Assembly (NCBI RefSeq): GCF_001570425.1
Contig: NZ_BCSX01000040.1
Coordinates: 62,001-126,000 of the forward strand
Reading direction: 5' to 3'
DNA from: Mycolicibacterium brisbanense
GTDB taxonomy: Bacteria > Actinomycetota > Actinomycetes > Mycobacteriales > Mycobacteriaceae
DNA length: 64,000 nt
The translations under genes and the position numbers were made by a program. Below the pieces are notes generated by a model, which saw only the letters and a program-made list of their open reading frames with translations, was not told the origin of the DNA and ran no database searches. Shown here one piece after another: positions 8,759 to 17,465 of the stretch. Every line of letters starts with the position of its first letter. Within the stretch, counting starts at the first letter, position 1.

Positions 8759-9874
8759 TCAGGCGAGGGCCGGCTGCTTGGCCGGGCCGGCCTCCATCTG
8801 GCGGAACAACTCGACGTAGTACGGCATGCTCGCCGACATCGCCTGCTGCGTGGTGAACAGCGGCTCGTATCCCAGGTCGCGCTTGGCTTTGGCGATCGAG
8901 AAGTAGTTGTTGAGGTAAAGCCGTTCCACGGCAAGGGGTTCGATCAACGGCTCGGGGATGCCGAACTTGAAGTGCAACCGTTGCCACAGCGTCATGGCCT
9001 TGTGCACGAGCCGTCCCGACACCCGGACGTTGGGAAGCCTGCGCCCGCACGCCGCGATCACCGGGCGGGCGAACTCGAACATGTTGACCGGATCGCCGTC
9101 GTTGATGAAGTAGGCCTGGCCGGGAGCCGTGCCGCCGGGCACCAGATGTTCGGCGGCCAGGATGAAACCGTGAATCAGGTTGTGCACGTACGTGTTATCC
9201 AGCTTGATGTTCTTGTTGCCGACCAGCACCTTGACGTGCCCGGCCAACACGTTCTCGAAGACCTTGCGGAACATGGTCTGGTCGCCGCGCCCCCAGATGC
9301 CGCTGGGGCGGATCGAGCATGTGAGCATGCCGTGCTCGCCGTTCTGGCTGAGCACGAACTTCTCGGCGACGACCTTGGTCTCGGTGTAGAGGTCGTTGAA
9401 CCGCTGGGTGTACGGCAGGGTCTCGTCGCCGTTGACGATGTGCTGGCCACCCATGACCACGCTGTTGGATGCCGTGTACACGAACCGTTTGACGCCGGCC
9501 GCTTGTGCTGCATGGACCAGGTTCTTGGTGCCCTCGACGTTGACGGCGAAGCTGCGGTTGCGGTATTCGTCGGTGACCGAGGCGCCGCCCATGAGATCGA
9601 TGATGGCCGCTGTGTGGAACACCGTGTCGATGTCTTTGACGGCCGCCGCCACCGTTTCCGGATCGCAGATGTCGCCCTGCAGCACCTCCAGGCCGGCGTG
9701 GTCGCCCAACGTCGACGGCGCCCGATCGAAGGACCGGACGGTGTACCCACGGTCGAGCAGTTCGCTCACCAGGTTGGCGCCGACGAAGCCGGAGCCGCCG
9801 GTGACCAGCACCCGGCCGAGATTGCGGACGTGAGGAGCAGAGAAATCCCCGGTGTTGAGAGATGCGTCACCCAT
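8759..9874 (-). CDS. 3beta-hydroxysteroid dehydrogenase/isomerase family protein (Rv1106c type)
   Basis: An extended SDR of about 371 residues. It has the Rossmann motif VTGGSGFVG near residue 24, the TASNSVV serine region and catalytic YTETK. Gene order (followed by xseB, xseA, Rv1109c type, ispH) matches the locus of Rv1106c, the mycobacterial enzyme that converts cholesterol or pregnenolone to the 3-keto-4-ene product. A KstR box lies directly upstream, which supports a role in sterol catabolism. ATG 9874 is preferred because MGDASL matches the M. tuberculosis N-terminus as I recall it; an in-frame ATG at 9886 is the alternative. Confidence 0.92.
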   Translation of the reverse strand: MGDASLNTGDFSAPHVRNLGRVLVTGGSGFVGANLVSELLDRGYTVRSFDRAPSTLGDHAGLEVLQGDICDPETVAAAVKDIDTVFHTAAIIDLMGGASVTDEYRNRSFAVNVEGTKNLVHAAQAAGVKRFVYTASNSVVMGGQHIVNGDETLPYTQRFNDLYTETKVVAEKFVLSQNGEHGMLTCSIRPSGIWGRGDQTMFRKVFENVLAGHVKVLVGNKNIKLDNTYVHNLIHGFILAAEHLVPGGTAPGQAYFINDGDPVNMFEFARPVIAACGRRLPNVRVSGRLVHKAMTLWQRLHFKFGIPEPLIEPLAVERLYLNNYFSIAKAKRDLGYEPLFTTQQAMSASMPYYVELFRQMEAGPAKQPALA

Positions 9875-9889
9875 GGCGGAGAGCATAAC

Positions 9890-9903
9890 TGAAACATGTT
9901 CCA
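9890..9903. promoter_or_regulatory. KstR-type operator
   Basis: The 14-mer TGAAACATGTTCCA fits TNNAACNNGTTNNA, the binding motif of the cholesterol-responsive repressor KstR, at every fixed position. It lies 3-16 bases upstream of the possible 3beta-HSD starts, where a repressor would block transcription. Confidence 0.75.
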
Positions 9904-9937
9904 GTTTCGACTGCGTGCCGCAACTTCACTTGCCCGA

Positions 9938-10150
9938 TCAATCGTCGTCACCATCTCTGGCGGCGAGTGCCTGCTCTACTCTGTTGCGAGCTCCGGCTAA
10001 GTGTTCTTCGCAACGTTTGGCCAGTTCTTCGCCTCTTTCCCAGAGATTCAGTGAAGCGTCGAGATCGAGGCCTCCCTGTTCCAGTTGCTGCACGACGGCA
10101 ATCAGTTCGTCGCGGGCCTCTTCGTATCCCAGCTCACTAATGGGCTTCAT
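9938..10150 (-). CDS. xseB: Exodeoxyribonuclease VII small subunit
   Basis: A 70-residue all-helical protein. The sequence LGYEEARDELIAVVQQLEQGGLDLDASLNLWERGEEL is the XseB signature, and residues 44-62 continue the coiled coil (CEEHLAGARNRVEQAL). It pairs with XseA to form the bidirectional single-strand exonuclease. Its ATG 10150 overlaps the xseA stop as ATGA, so it is translationally coupled as the last gene of the Rv1109c-type/xseA/xseB operon. Length equals the usual size of the family. Confidence 0.95.
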   Translation of the reverse strand: MKPISELGYEEARDELIAVVQQLEQGGLDLDASLNLWERGEELAKRCEEHLAGARNRVEQALAARDGDDD

Positions 10151-11400
10151 TCCGATCCTTCTGCCGTGCTCTTCTCGGGGCCTTCGCTCACCGCGGTCAC
10201 CACGCCGTCGGACACCCGCACCCGCAGCTGCGTGCCCCGCGGGGCGTCATCGACCGAACGCAAAACCGAGGGTGCGCCCGAGGTGGGCACGGTCTGCACC
10301 ACTGCGTAACCGCGCGCCAGCGTTGCGGCCGGGCCCAGGGTGATCAGCCGGGCGGACAGGTGGCCGATGGTCTCGCTCTCCGCGGAGATCAACCGGGTGA
10401 TGTCGCGTTGTGCGGTAGCCCGTGCCCGCTGGATCTCGTCCTCGCGGGCAGCCAGTGCGGCTAGTGGCAGAGCCAGTACCGGGCGGCTGCGCAGCTGGTC
10501 GAGGTGGTGCTGTTCGCGATGTACCCAGTTGCGCAACGCGCGGGCGCTACGCCTGCGCTGGTCGGCGACCAGGGCCTGCTCTGCTGCGGCGTCGGGCACG
10601 ATGCGCTTGGCGGCGTCGGTCGGTGTGGCCGCGCGCAGGTCGGCGACCAGATCGCACAGCGGGTTGTCCGGCTCGTGGCCGATCGCACTGACCACCGGTG
10701 TGCGACAGGCGGATATGGCGCGGCACAGGGTTTCGTCGGAGAACGGCAGCAGATCCTCGACGCTGCCGCCGCCGCGGGCCAGCACGATGACGTCGACGGC
10801 GGGGTCCCCGTCGAGGGCCGCGAGTGCCTCCACGATCTGCGGCACGGCGTTGGGGCCTTGCACGATGGTGTTGCGGACGGCGAACCGTACGGCGGGCCAT
10901 CGTCCCGCCGCGACGGTGGTGACGTCGTGCTCGGCAGCCGACGCGCGTCCGGTGATCAGCCCGATGGTGTTGGGCAGGAAGGGGATTGGCCGTTTGAGCC
11001 GCGGGTCGAACAACCCTTCGGCGTCCAGCAGGCGGCGCAGCCGGTCGATGCGGGCGAGTAGCTCACCGATGCCGACGGCGCGAATCTCGCTGACCCGCAA
11101 CGAGAATGAGCCGCGGCCGGTGTAAAAGTTGGGCTTGCCGCAGATGATCACCTGGGTGCCCTCGGTGAGTCTGACCGGGGCGTTGCGCACCAGATCGCGC
11201 GGGCAGGTCAGGGTCAGGGACATGTCCGCGGCCGGGTCGCGCAGCACCATGAACACGGTCTTGGAGTCGGGGCGCACCTTCAGCTCGGTGAGCTGACCCT
11301 CGACCCACACGGCACCGAGCCGGTCGATCCACTTGGCGACGCGGGTCGCGACGGCGCGAACCGGCCATGGGTTCTCCGGTGACTGGCCGGGTTCGGTCAC
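10147..11400 (-). CDS. xseA: Exodeoxyribonuclease VII large subunit
   Basis: A 417-residue catalytic subunit. The N-terminal OB fold (WVEGQLTELKVRPDSKTVFMVLRD, residues about 32-56) is followed by the nuclease core with ITGRASAAEHDV, VQGPNAVPQI and the hallmark DVIVLARGGGSVEDLLPFSDE near residue 205, then the helical tail region that binds XseB. It degrades single-stranded DNA to oligonucleotides in repair. It overlaps both neighbours by 4 bases (ATGA), making a tight operon. Order matches Rv1108c. Confidence 0.96.
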   Translation of the reverse strand: MTEPGQSPENPWPVRAVATRVAKWIDRLGAVWVEGQLTELKVRPDSKTVFMVLRDPAADMSLTLTCPRDLVRNAPVRLTEGTQVIICGKPNFYTGRGSFSLRVSEIRAVGIGELLARIDRLRRLLDAEGLFDPRLKRPIPFLPNTIGLITGRASAAEHDVTTVAAGRWPAVRFAVRNTIVQGPNAVPQIVEALAALDGDPAVDVIVLARGGGSVEDLLPFSDETLCRAISACRTPVVSAIGHEPDNPLCDLVADLRAATPTDAAKRIVPDAAAEQALVADQRRRSARALRNWVHREQHHLDQLRSRPVLALPLAALAAREDEIQRARATAQRDITRLISAESETIGHLSARLITLGPAATLARGYAVVQTVPTSGAPSVLRSVDDAPRGTQLRVRVSDGVVTAVSEGPEKSTAEGSE

Positions 11401-11984
11401 TTCGCGTTCGCGCGGGTGATCCTGTTGGTGAGCAGCGTGACGAACGGTGCGCGGGCCCGACCAGCCTCCTCATAGGCCAGCAGAGCCTCGAGATCGGCGA
11501 CGCGCAGCGAGGTCAGCCGAGCCCGCAGCTGCGCGAGCGTCAGGGCGTCGTAGTCCACCTCGCCGACGATCGCGGGCGCGGTGCCCGTCGCGGCCGGCTG
11601 GGGGGCGCCCGCCCGGCCATTGCCCGCGACGCTGCCTGCGCCCGGCTCACCCGTGCTGTACAGAGCGAACCTGCCCTCGGTCCGGCGTTCGCCTTCGGTC
11701 TGCGGGGCGGAGTCGTCCTCGCTACCGGTGTCGAGGTCTTCGTCGAACGTGGCCCACTCGGGCTGTTCATCCTTGGGAGGAAACAGCTGCTCGAGAGTTT
11801 CGTCCCCCTTGATCACCAGCTCGGCGAGGTTCTGCTGCACGTGCATGAAGAGGTTGGCGGCCTGGCTGGCCACGGTCATCGGGTACGTGAGAATGGTGTG
11901 GGGCAGCCTGCGGGTCTCCTCGATCGCCGTCACCGCCGCGCCTACGAGCAGCCGGACCCCATACGGTGCAGTTCCCATGGCCAC
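11397..11984 (-). CDS. Rv1109c-type conserved protein (sometimes called lipid droplet-associated)
   Basis: A 195-residue protein at the position of Rv1109c. The N-terminal ~65 residues (APYGVRLLVGAAVTAIEETRRLPHTILTYPMTVASQ, then VQQNLAELVIKGDE) look like an amphipathic, membrane- or lipid-surface-binding helix region. The centre is acidic and low-complexity, and the C-terminal part (YDALTLAQLRARLTSLRVADLEALLAYEEAGRAR) is a helical hairpin of SAP/YozE-like look. No enzyme motif is seen. ATG 11978 is an alternative start. It heads the xseA-xseB operon and is divergent from ispH. Confidence 0.75.
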   Translation of the reverse strand: MAMGTAPYGVRLLVGAAVTAIEETRRLPHTILTYPMTVASQAANLFMHVQQNLAELVIKGDETLEQLFPPKDEQPEWATFDEDLDTGSEDDSAPQTEGERRTEGRFALYSTGEPGAGSVAGNGRAGAPQPAATGTAPAIVGEVDYDALTLAQLRARLTSLRVADLEALLAYEEAGRARAPFVTLLTNRITRANAK

Positions 11985-12031
11985 CAGACTACGGCTGGCT
12001 CACTCAAGGCGGCTCCCCGTACCCTGGTGAC

Positions 12032-13033
12032 ATGCCGCCAACAGTGAATATGGGTATCCCGGGTGCCTCCAGCTCGGTGAGTTCCGGCGTGGCAGGCAAG
12101 CGTGTCCTGCTGGCCGAGCCGCGGGGCTACTGCGCAGGCGTGGACCGCGCCGTGGAAACCGTCGAGCGGGCGCTCGAAAAGCATGGGGCGCCGGTGTACG
12201 TCCGCCACGAGATCGTGCACAACGTGCATGTGGTGCAGACCTTGGCCAAGGCCGGCGCCATCTTCGTCGACGAGACCGACGAGGTGCCGGAGGGCTCGAT
12301 CGTCGTGTTCTCGGCGCACGGTGTCGCGCCGACCGTGCACGAGTCGGCTGCCGACCGCGACCTCAAGGTCATCGACGCCACCTGTCCGCTGGTCACCAAG
12401 GTGCACAACGAGGCCAAGCGGTTCGCCCGCGACGACTACGACATCCTGCTGATCGGCCATGAGGGTCACGAGGAAGTGATCGGTACCGCAGGCGAGGCGC
12501 CCGACCACGTCCAGCTCGTCGACGGCCCCGACTCGGTGGACAACGTCACCGTCCGCGACGAGGACAAGGTGATCTGGCTGTCGCAGACCACGCTGAGCGT
12601 CGACGAGACCATGGAGACCGTGCAGCGGCTGCGGGAGAAGTTCCCCAAGCTGCAGGATCCGCCGAGCGACGACATCTGCTACGCCACGCAGAATCGCCAG
12701 GTGGCGGTCAAGGCCATGGCACCCGAATGTGAGTTGGTCATCGTGGTCGGCTCGCGGAACTCGTCGAACTCAGTGCGGCTGGTCGAGGTGGCGCTCGGCG
12801 CCGGCTCCCGCGCCGCTCACCTGGTGGACTACGCCGAGGACATCGACCCGAGCTGGCTGGATGGCGTCACCACGGTCGGCGTCACCTCCGGGGCGTCAGT
12901 GCCCGAGGTGCTGGTCCGCGGTGTGCTGGAGCGGCTCGCCGACTATGGCTTCGACACCGTCCAGCCGGTCACCACGGCCAACGAGACGCTGGTGTTCGCA
13001 CTTCCACGCGAAATCCGTCCGCCGCGCGCCTGA
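12032..13033 (+). CDS. ispH: 4-hydroxy-3-methylbut-2-enyl diphosphate reductase
   Basis: Last enzyme of the non-mevalonate isoprenoid pathway, an iron-sulfur protein making IPP and DMAPP. The 333-residue product has the three conserved cysteines at C34 (EPRGYCAGV), C118 (DATCPLV) and C216 (DDICYATQNRQ), plus SAHGVAP and SSNSVRL substrate-binding motifs. Start ATG 12032 (MPPTVNMGIPGAS) agrees with the known LytB2/Rv1110 N-terminus. Gene order is that of Rv1110. Monocistronic, divergent from the Rv1109c-type gene with a 47-base gap. Confidence 0.97.
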   Translation: MPPTVNMGIPGASSSVSSGVAGKRVLLAEPRGYCAGVDRAVETVERALEKHGAPVYVRHEIVHNVHVVQTLAKAGAIFVDETDEVPEGSIVVFSAHGVAPTVHESAADRDLKVIDATCPLVTKVHNEAKRFARDDYDILLIGHEGHEEVIGTAGEAPDHVQLVDGPDSVDNVTVRDEDKVIWLSQTTLSVDETMETVQRLREKFPKLQDPPSDDICYATQNRQVAVKAMAPECELVIVVGSRNSSNSVRLVEVALGAGSRAAHLVDYAEDIDPSWLDGVTTVGVTSGASVPEVLVRGVLERLADYGFDTVQPVTTANETLVFALPREIRPPRA

Positions 13034-13039
13034 GCGCCT

Positions 13040-14248
13040 TCAGCCGTCGTATTCCCAGGTGCTGTCCCGGCCGCGCGTTGATGAGCGCGGCCGGCTCCTG
13101 TACTCCCTGCGCTCGTCTTCGTCCTCGGCGCCGCGGTAACGCACCCGCGAGACCGGGTGGTGAGTCGGGCGGCCATTCGAACTGCCGTTGCCGTTGCGGG
13201 GCGCTTCGAACGGGTCCTCGAACGGCTGATAGTCGTCGAAGCGACGCCGACGCGGCTGTGCGGCACTGTTCCGCTCCGGCGGAGGCTGTTTACGAGGCTC
13301 ACGCGGCTGGGTACGCACCCTGCGGCGGGCGTCGGTCGGGGGCACCAGAGGCGGCTCGGCGGTTCGCGGCGCCCGTGGCCTGCGGGGCCGCTCAGGCAGC
13401 GGCTCACCGAACTCGTCGAGCGGCGGACGGCTGGGTCGAGGTCGCGGCGCGGTGGTCCGCTTGGTCGCCCGGCGCTCAGTGCCGGCCTCCTCGGCCGCCG
13501 CCGCGGGACGTCGCCGCCTGGGCCGGTCGGTGCGGTCGGGCCGCTCAGGTCGGTCGGCGGTGCGGTCCGCACGGCTGGTTCGGCTTGCACGATCAGGCCG
13601 CTGCGAACGGTCAGCGGGCCGCCGCCGCGGTGGTGCCTCATCGGCCGACGCCTGCGCCGACGATCGTCGCGTCGCGGGTTTGCGGAGTATCAGGCCTGAC
13701 AGCTTCGTTGTGACAGCCGCCACAATTCCGGTTTTGGCCGCGGCGACGGTCGCTTTTCGCGTGTTCGCGCTCTCCGTGCCGTCGGCCTTCTCGGCCTTCG
13801 CGGCGCTGTGTCGGGTCGCGAGGGCGAAGTACCAGCGAGCCAGGCCGATCAGCAACACCGCAGCCGTGGTGAACAGCATCAACGGGAAGCGTTCGATCAG
13901 CGGGTAACCACAGTTGATGGCCAGGTCCTTGACCCCGCCCAACTGGCCGCCGTGGAACAGGAAGTAGGACCCGGGTACCGCCACGAACAGGATCAACGGC
14001 GGCTGGATCACCGCCGTGAACACCCCGGATTGCCGCACCGCGAGCACGGCGCCGAGGCAGCCCAGGACGTAGCAGACCGCGAAGAATGTGCTGAGTTCCC
14101 GGTCACCGGATCCGGCGTCGAACGCGAAGCCGATCGCGGTAGCCGTCACAGCCAGCAGCACAGCACCCCACCACGGCACACCAGGCCATTTGGGGTACAC
14201 AGAGCGGTGGTCAGCCGGCACTGCCGACTGTGCGCGCTGTCCGGACAC
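13040..14248 (-). CDS. DUF6542-type membrane protein with a long basic/proline-rich tail (Rv1111c position)
   Basis: A 402-residue protein from GTG 14248. The first ~150 residues hold four likely membrane segments (PWWGAVLLAVTATAIGFAF, FFAVCYVLGCLGAVLAV, PPLILFVAVPGSYFLF, LMLFTTAAVLLIGLARWYF). The rest is disordered, rich in R, P, D and A with repeats such as RPDR and RADR, ending DSTWEYDG. It occupies the place of Rv1111c between ispH and ychF. The tail could bind nucleic acid or anionic envelope components, but that is speculation. An upstream open frame antisense to ychF is not part of it. Confidence 0.8.
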   Translation of the reverse strand: MSGQRAQSAVPADHRSVYPKWPGVPWWGAVLLAVTATAIGFAFDAGSGDRELSTFFAVCYVLGCLGAVLAVRQSGVFTAVIQPPLILFVAVPGSYFLFHGGQLGGVKDLAINCGYPLIERFPLMLFTTAAVLLIGLARWYFALATRHSAAKAEKADGTESANTRKATVAAAKTGIVAAVTTKLSGLILRKPATRRSSAQASADEAPPRRRPADRSQRPDRASRTSRADRTADRPERPDRTDRPRRRRPAAAAEEAGTERRATKRTTAPRPRPSRPPLDEFGEPLPERPRRPRAPRTAEPPLVPPTDARRRVRTQPREPRKQPPPERNSAAQPRRRRFDDYQPFEDPFEAPRNGNGSSNGRPTHHPVSRVRYRGAEDEDERREYRSRPRSSTRGRDSTWEYDG

Positions 14249-14332
14249 AGGTAGACCGTACCGGCTCGATGGCACCGCGCGCCGCCAGCGCGCGCTGGCG
14301 TGCCCCCGACACTCTGGCAGACTGTGGTTCCT

Positions 14333-15403
14333 GTGAGCCTGAACCTGGGAATCGTCGGTTTGCCGAACGTCGGTAAGTCGACTCTGTTCAATGCCCTGAC
14401 ACGCAACAACGTGTTGGCGGCCAACTACCCCTTCGCGACCATCGAACCCAACGAGGGTGTGGTGCCGCTGCCGGATCCGCGCCTCGATGAACTCGCGAAG
14501 ATGTTCGGCTCGGAGAAGCTGGTTCCGGCGCCGGTCACGTTCGTCGATATCGCCGGAATCGTCAAAGGCGCGTCCGAGGGTGCGGGGCTGGGAAACAAGT
14601 TCCTGGCCAACATCCGCGAATGCGACGCGATTTGCCAGGTCGTCCGGGTGTTCACCGACGACGACGTGGTGCACGTGGACGGACGCGTCGATCCACGCTC
14701 GGATATCGAGGTCATCGAGACCGAGCTGATCCTCGCCGACATGCAGACGCTGGAGAAGGCGGTGCCGCGGCTGGAGAAGGAAGCCCGCACCCACAAGGAC
14801 CGCAAGCCCATCTACGACGCCGCAGTGGCCGCCCAAGAGGTGCTCAACAGTGGCAAGACACTCTTCAGCGCGGGCGCCGACGCCGCGCTGCTGCGTGAGC
14901 TCAATCTGCTCACCACCAAACCGTTCCTCTACGTGTTCAACGCCGACGAGGGTGTCCTGACCGACGAGGCCCGCAAGAACGAACTTCGTGAGCTCGTCGC
15001 TCCGGCCGACGCCGTGTTCCTCGACGCCAAGATCGAGGCGGAACTGCTCGAGCTCGACGACGAGTCCGCTGCCGAACTGCTGGAGTCGATCGGCCAGACC
15101 GAACGCGGGCTCGACGCGCTGGCCCGGGCCGGGTTCCACACGCTGCGCCTGCAGACCTACCTGACCGCAGGGCCCAAAGAAGCACGCGCCTGGACGATCC
15201 ACCAGGGTGACACCGCACCCAAGGCGGCCGGCGTCATCCACAGCGACTTCGAGAAGGGCTTCATCAAGGCCGAGGTGGTGTCCTTCGACGACCTCGTCGC
15301 GGCCGGTTCGATGGCTGCGGCCAAGGCCGCCGGCAAGGTCCGCATGGAAGGCAAGGACTACGTCATGGCCGACGGGGATGTCGTCGAGTTCCGGCACGGA
15401 TAA
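14333..15403 (+). CDS. ychF: Redox-regulated ATPase YchF (Obg-related)
   Basis: A 356-residue TRAFAC P-loop protein from GTG 14333. G1 is GLPNVGKST, G3 is DIAGIVKGASEGAGLGN, and the G4 position reads FNADE (the NxxE form that shifts specificity from GTP to ATP). The central coiled coil and the C-terminal TGS domain (YLTAGPKEARAWTI ... DYVMADGDVVEFRHG) are complete. It binds the ribosome and affects stress responses in other bacteria. It matches Rv1112 and is the last conserved gene before the inserted element. Confidence 0.96.
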   Translation: MSLNLGIVGLPNVGKSTLFNALTRNNVLAANYPFATIEPNEGVVPLPDPRLDELAKMFGSEKLVPAPVTFVDIAGIVKGASEGAGLGNKFLANIRECDAICQVVRVFTDDDVVHVDGRVDPRSDIEVIETELILADMQTLEKAVPRLEKEARTHKDRKPIYDAAVAAQEVLNSGKTLFSAGADAALLRELNLLTTKPFLYVFNADEGVLTDEARKNELRELVAPADAVFLDAKIEAELLELDDESAAELLESIGQTERGLDALARAGFHTLRLQTYLTAGPKEARAWTIHQGDTAPKAAGVIHSDFEKGFIKAEVVSFDDLVAAGSMAAAKAAGKVRMEGKDYVMADGDVVEFRHG

Positions 15404-15585
15404 ACGTCTACTAGCGACGGCGGCTCAGGGCCGCTGCATATCCGGCTTAGTCGGCACAATGATGCCGCGCGTGTGAGCCTGAGGCCCCACTTTTTGCGGC
15501 GATTGATGGAAGAGTCTTGGCGCGTACGGTGCTTGACCGGGGCGGTGTGTCGTGACCTGCAGTTAGTCTCCGAGCACGTAGGGTA

Positions 15586-15601
15586 TCGAACGAGCGTTCG
15601 A
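15586..15601. promoter_or_regulatory. LexA (SOS) box, perfect match
   Basis: TCGAAC-GAGC-GTTCGA equals the mycobacterial SOS consensus TCGAAC-N4-GTTCGA with no mismatch. It ends 26 bases before the DUF5131 start codon and lies next to a TAGGGT sequence (15580-15585) that could be the -10 element, so bound LexA would block the promoter. Confidence 0.85.
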
Positions 15602-15627
15602 GTTACTAGTGAGGCTGGTGTGACCTG

Positions 15628-16374
15628 ATGGCGGACCGATCAGCAATCGAGTGGACCGAGGCGACGTGGAACCCGGTTACGGGGTGCGACCGGGTTTCCG
15701 CTGGGTGTGACCACTGCTACGCAATGACGCTGGCCAAACGGCTCAAAGCAATGGGGTCGGCGAAGTACCAGAACGACGGCGACCCGAGGACGTCCGGCCC
15801 AGGCTTCGACGTCACCATCCATCCTGAAGCCCTTGACGAACCCACCCGCTGGCGCGCTCCGCGTGTCGTGTTCGTCAACTCGATGAGCGACCTGTTTCAC
15901 GCTCGGGTACCGCTCGATTTCATCCGCGATGTCTTCGATGTCTGTCGAGACACTCCGCAGCACACGTACCAGGTACTCACGAAACGCAGCCTGCGCCTTC
16001 GTCGTGTGGCCGAAAAGCTGGACTGGCCTAGCAACCTCTGGATGGGCGTTTCCGTCGAGAACGCCGCCACGCTGCAGCGGGTCGATCACCTTCGTGACGT
16101 GCCCGCTGCTGTCAGGTTTCTATCCTGCGAGCCACTACTTGGGCCGTTGACGGGCTTGAACCTCGACGGCATTCACTGGGTTATCGCAGGGGGCGAATCC
16201 GGACCTAACCACCGCTTCATCGACGCCGACTGGGTCCGCGAGATCCGTGATGCGTGTCAGGACGAAGGTGTCGCATTCTTCTTCAAGCAGTGGGGCGGAC
16301 GCACGCCCAAAGCACATGGTCGCGTGCTTGACGGTCGACGCTGGGATGACATGCCGACCTCAACGCTCGTCTAG
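15628..16374 (+). CDS. Phage Gp37/Gp68 family (DUF5131) three-Cys-motif protein
   Basis: A 248-residue protein of the Gp37/Gp68 family. The three conserved cysteines C20, C27 and C30 (WNPVTGCDRVSAGCDHCY) form a C-x6-C-x2-C pattern reminiscent of a radical-SAM cluster site. Other family hallmarks are VFVNSMSDLFH, QVLTKR, FLSCEPLLGPL and WVIAGGESG, consistent with a TIM-barrel-like fold. Such proteins are usually encoded beside TcmP, as here. The genes converge and their stop codons overlap in CTAG (16371-16374). A perfect LexA box precedes it. Reaction and target are unknown. Confidence 0.9.
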   Translation: MADRSAIEWTEATWNPVTGCDRVSAGCDHCYAMTLAKRLKAMGSAKYQNDGDPRTSGPGFDVTIHPEALDEPTRWRAPRVVFVNSMSDLFHARVPLDFIRDVFDVCRDTPQHTYQVLTKRSLRLRRVAEKLDWPSNLWMGVSVENAATLQRVDHLRDVPAAVRFLSCEPLLGPLTGLNLDGIHWVIAGGESGPNHRFIDADWVREIRDACQDEGVAFFFKQWGGRTPKAHGRVLDGRRWDDMPTSTLV

Positions 16375-17399
16375 TGGCCGAACTCGTCATAGCCGTAGAA
16401 TTCTGGCACCTGGGGCGGCCCGAGTAGCTCGATCTCGGTCGTCCGATCGGCCTTGCCGATCGCCTCATCCGGCGTCAGGTCGAACAGACCGGACTGGCCG
16501 GTCGCTGCACCGAGCTTGTCCGCACGCGCCAAAACGTCGCGCGCTTTCCGAAGCCGAACCATTCTGTCGAGAGCACCGGTCGACGCCTTGAATATGTGGC
16601 GCATGATCTTCTCCCCGACAGGGTGATCGGTTGCGAATATGACCGTGTAGAGGCCGCCGCCGCGCTCGTTGATGAACTCGAGCGGGACCGTGACGGCGTA
16701 CCCGAGTTCTTTTTCGAGTTGCCAACGCATCAGGTTGACCAGCTCAGCCTTGAGGGTCTTGCCGGAGATCACGTCATCATCGCGAGCCTGTTTGATGTAG
16801 CGCCAGTTGGGGTTGCCGTACATGCGGTCGATCCGAGCGGCGATTGCCTCGGCCTCGCCGGGCTTCTTCGATCCGAGGCCGCGTGGGATGAATGAGTCGC
16901 CGAAGTACAGCCACAACTCCGTCTTGCGTTCGGGCCGATCTGGTGCTGAGCGAAGCCGGTGACTGGCCAGCGCGCAGATGCTATCCCAGTGGACCTCCGC
17001 CATGAACTGGTCGATCATGGCGAAGGTCGGCTTCTTGCGCCAGTAGACGTCCATGCCCTTGAGCACTGCGGGCGCGGTGAGGTTGCAGTCGCCGGGCGTG
17101 ATGACGATGTCGCGGCCGGGGAATTCACCGCGCAACTTCACTTCCAGCTGCTTGGCGGTTCGCTCCTGCTTCTCGAATCCATAGACCTTGCTGAAAGGCG
17201 GTGTGACGCTGAGAGCGCGGTACGGGGAACCCATTATCGGTGCGCCAGTCAGCCGGTCGGTGTTGGAGAAGGCACCCGCGAACAGATCGAGATACACGGT
17301 GCCGTTCGCGCGCTGCGACGCCTTCGTAAACGCGCTGAGGTAGTCCTCAAGTGCGTCCAGCTTGATCTGTGTCCACGGACCCCACCCGCGAGCGGCCAT
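16371..17399 (-). CDS. tcmP: Three-Cys-motif partner protein TcmP
   Basis: A 342-residue TcmP homologue. The N-terminus (WGPWTQIKLDALEDYL) and the stretch YLDLFAGAFSNTD are typical of the family. DLFAG, followed by an acidic residue in VYGFEKQ, D in TPGDCN and AMIDQF, resembles the motif order of Rossmann methyltransferases, so an SAM- or nucleotide-dependent role is plausible. The C-terminal half is helical. GGGAGGG lies before ATG 17399. A one-mismatch LexA box lies 67-82 bases upstream. It is named as partner of the DUF5131 protein found convergently next to it. Confidence 0.88.
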   Translation of the reverse strand: MAARGWGPWTQIKLDALEDYLSAFTKASQRANGTVYLDLFAGAFSNTDRLTGAPIMGSPYRALSVTPPFSKVYGFEKQERTAKQLEVKLRGEFPGRDIVITPGDCNLTAPAVLKGMDVYWRKKPTFAMIDQFMAEVHWDSICALASHRLRSAPDRPERKTELWLYFGDSFIPRGLGSKKPGEAEAIAARIDRMYGNPNWRYIKQARDDDVISGKTLKAELVNLMRWQLEKELGYAVTVPLEFINERGGGLYTVIFATDHPVGEKIMRHIFKASTGALDRMVRLRKARDVLARADKLGAATGQSGLFDLTPDEAIGKADRTTEIELLGPPQVPEFYGYDEFGH

Positions 17400-17465
17400 C
17401 GCAGCCCTCCCACGACGACTCGTTGGGCACTCACCGTCGAGGCCCGGTCAATCCATGACAGCACA

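Noticed and set aside
13040..15397. A 785-codon open frame on the minus strand
   Set aside because: Only the part from GTG 14248 down is the real Rv1111c-type gene; the rest is antisense to ychF.
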